Source: Betaproteobacteria bacterium
GTDB lineage: Bacteria; Pseudomonadota; Gammaproteobacteria; Burkholderiales; Burkholderiaceae_C
Length of the DNA stretch: 6,379 nucleotides
Assembly (NCBI GenBank): GCA_005884255.1
Contig: VBDL01000140.1
Coordinates: 1 to 6,379 of the forward strand
Reading direction: 5' to 3'
Below the pieces are notes generated by a model. It saw only the letters and a list, made by a program, of their open reading frames with translations, was not told the DNA's origin and did no database searches. This document shows positions 4,987-6,379 of the stretch, piece by piece. A program made the translations under genes and the position numbers. The first letter of the stretch is position 1; the number at the start of each line of letters is the position of its first letter.

Positions 4987-6375
4987 CTACTTGCCGTCGC
5001 CGCTGCCGGCCAAGGCCGAATACTCCTTGAGCCGGTTGTACAGGGTCTTCAGGCTCACGCCCAAAGTCGCCGCGGTGCGCTCCTTGTGGCGGCCGAGGTA
5101 CTCCAGCGTGGCCAGCGTCACCTGGCGCTCCACTTCGGCCAGCGGCGTGCCAACGCGGATCGACAACATCGGCGCGCCGCCGCTCATCGGCACGGCGGTA
5201 GCGATGGGCGCGTCGCCGACAGCACCGGCGGGCAGGCATTCGTCGACGATGGTGTCGACCGGCGCCATCACGTAGGCGCGGTGCACGATGTTGCGCAGCT
5301 CGCGCACATTGCCCGGCCAGCGATAGGCGGCCAGGCGCTGCAGCGCGTCCGGCGCGAAGTGCTTCACGCGGCCTTCGCGGCGCGAGATGTCGTCCAGAAA
5401 ATACTCGGCGATCAGCGGCACGTCTTCGGCGCGCTCGCGCAGCGGCGGCAGCTGGATCGGGAACACGTTCAGGCGGTACATCAGGTCCTCGCGCAGCTTG
5501 CCTGCGGCCACCGCCTTGTGCGGGTTCTGGTTGGTGGCGGCAATCATGCGCACGTCGGTTTCCAGCAGTTGCGTGGAGCCCACGCGCATATAGGTGCCGG
5601 TCTCGAGCACGCGCAGCAGCTTGACCTGCAGGTCCAGCGGCATCTCGGTGATCTCGTCGAGGAACAGCGTGCCGCCGCTGGCACGCTCGAAGAAGCCCTG
5701 GTGCTGGCGGTCGGCGCCGGTGAAGCTGCCCTTCTCGTGGCCGAAGATCTCGCTTTCGATCAGGTGCGGCGAGATGGCGCCGCAGTTCACCGCCAGGAAG
5801 GGTTGTGCGCGCCGGCGGCTCAGGTCATGCACCGCTCGCGCGACCACCTCCTTGCCGCTGCCGCTCTCGCCGGTGATGAACACGGTGACCGCGGTGGCCG
5901 ACACGCGCACGATCTGCTCGTAGACGCGGCGCATCGCCGGCGCGCGGCCCCACAGCTGGCCGAAATGGCCGTCGCGCTCGAGCTCTTCTGTGAGGTGCGC
6001 GACCTCGGCCTTCAGCGCCGAAGGCTTGGTCACGCGCGACAGGACGCCGTGCAGCTGCTTCATGTTCAGCGGCTTCACGAGATAGTCCGCCGCGCCCAGG
6101 CGCAATGCCTGGATGGAGGTTTCGAGGCTGGCGTGGCCGGTGATCAGCACCACCTCGGTGTTGGGCAGCGCCTTCGCGTCTTCGAACAGTTGCATGCCGT
6201 TGCCATCGGGCAGCACCAGGTCGAGCAGCACGATGTCGGGTTCCTGCAAGGCCATCTGGCGCCGCGCGTCGCGCAGCGAACCGGCCGTGGCCACGGTGAA
6301 ATGTTCGGTGGCGACGAGGGCAGCCAGGGTCTCGGCAGAGTCCGGCTCGTCGTCGACGATCAGCGCGTGGGGCAT
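4987..6375 (-). CDS. Sigma-54-dependent response regulator, NtrC type (receiver, AAA+, Fis-type HTH), 462 residues
   Basis: A complete bacterial enhancer-binding protein that activates sigma-54 RNA polymerase after phosphorylation. Receiver (about 1-115): acidic pair Asp 8/Asp 9 in IVDDEPDS, phospho-acceptor Asp 52 in LLDLVLPDG, Thr 79 in LITGHAS, Lys 101 in YLVKPLN. AAA+ domain (about 140-370): Walker A GESGSGKE (169-176), sigma-54 contact loop GSFTGA (216-221; the common Ser variant of GAFTGA), Walker B TLFLDEI (236-242), the arginine-finger/sensor region REDLMYRLNVFPIQLPPLRER (295-315), and WPGNVREL (353-360). C-terminal Fis-type helix-turn-helix about 419-451 (LATLEYLGRH, then AATLGVSLKTLYNRLKEY). 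ATG 6375 gives the usual start MPHALIVDDEPDS and the usual length, but only 4 bases of upstream sequence are visible, so the ribosome binding site cannot be checked. The cognate sensor kinase is probably upstream, beyond the right edge. The target genes cannot be told from this window. Confidence 0.95.
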   Translation of the reverse strand: MPHALIVDDEPDSAETLAALVATEHFTVATAGSLRDARRQMALQEPDIVLLDLVLPDGNGMQLFEDAKALPNTEVVLITGHASLETSIQALRLGAADYLVKPLNMKQLHGVLSRVTKPSALKAEVAHLTEELERDGHFGQLWGRAPAMRRVYEQIVRVSATAVTVFITGESGSGKEVVARAVHDLSRRRAQPFLAVNCGAISPHLIESEIFGHEKGSFTGADRQHQGFFERASGGTLFLDEITEMPLDLQVKLLRVLETGTYMRVGSTQLLETDVRMIAATNQNPHKAVAAGKLREDLMYRLNVFPIQLPPLRERAEDVPLIAEYFLDDISRREGRVKHFAPDALQRLAAYRWPGNVRELRNIVHRAYVMAPVDTIVDECLPAGAVGDAPIATAVPMSGGAPMLSIRVGTPLAEVERQVTLATLEYLGRHKERTAATLGVSLKTLYNRLKEYSALAGSGDGK

Positions 6376-6379
6376 CGCT

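Overview
The window is GC-rich, strongly G/C-biased at third codon positions, and gene-dense. The protein set (class II fumarase, an AsmA-type envelope protein start, an NtrC-type sigma-54 activator, a DJ-1/catalase-tail-like protein) suggests a betaproteobacterial chromosome, most likely Burkholderiales of the Rubrivivax/Methylibium/Leptothrix sort. That placement comes from protein flavour and composition, not from a marker gene. I see no tRNA, rRNA, CRISPR array, insertion sequence, integrase or phage gene.

Layout, left to right. (1) Positions 1-310, minus strand, hold the first part of an AsmA-family protein running off the left edge. Its signal-anchor start and its conserved AsmA body lie in different frames, so the gene appears broken by a small frameshifting deletion, or the sequence has an error there. 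(2) Three plus-strand genes follow: a 167-residue uncharacterised protein (548-1051), a free-standing protein resembling the C-terminal domain of large-subunit (HPII/KatE type) catalases (1115-1720), and a small proline-rich disordered protein that most likely starts at GTG 1800 and ends at 2006. (3) fumC (class II fumarase, 2003-3379) is on the minus strand. Its stop codon overlaps that of the small protein by two bases. (4) A divergent upstream region (3380-3599) carries several short inverted repeats. It is followed by a plus-strand pair: a single-domain response-regulator receiver (GTG 3600-4073) and a transglutaminase-like cysteine-protease-fold protein (GTG 4098-4979). (5) A complete sigma-54-dependent, NtrC-type response regulator (4987-6375) is on the minus strand, converging on the transglutaminase-like gene with only 7 bases between the stops.

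How the genes may work together. fumC is ordinary central metabolism (fumarate to malate). The receiver and the transglutaminase-like gene are 24 bases apart and probably co-transcribed. The NtrC-type regulator probably has its sensor kinase beyond the right edge. The 167-residue protein and the catalase-tail-like protein are 63 bases apart with nearly identical translation-start leaders, so they may also be co-expressed. The window looks mainly like ordinary chromosome. The points most worth a second look are the free-standing catalase-tail domain without a catalase, the broken AsmA start, and possible competing hairpins over the fumC ribosome binding site. I do not see convincing evidence for a new multi-gene system.
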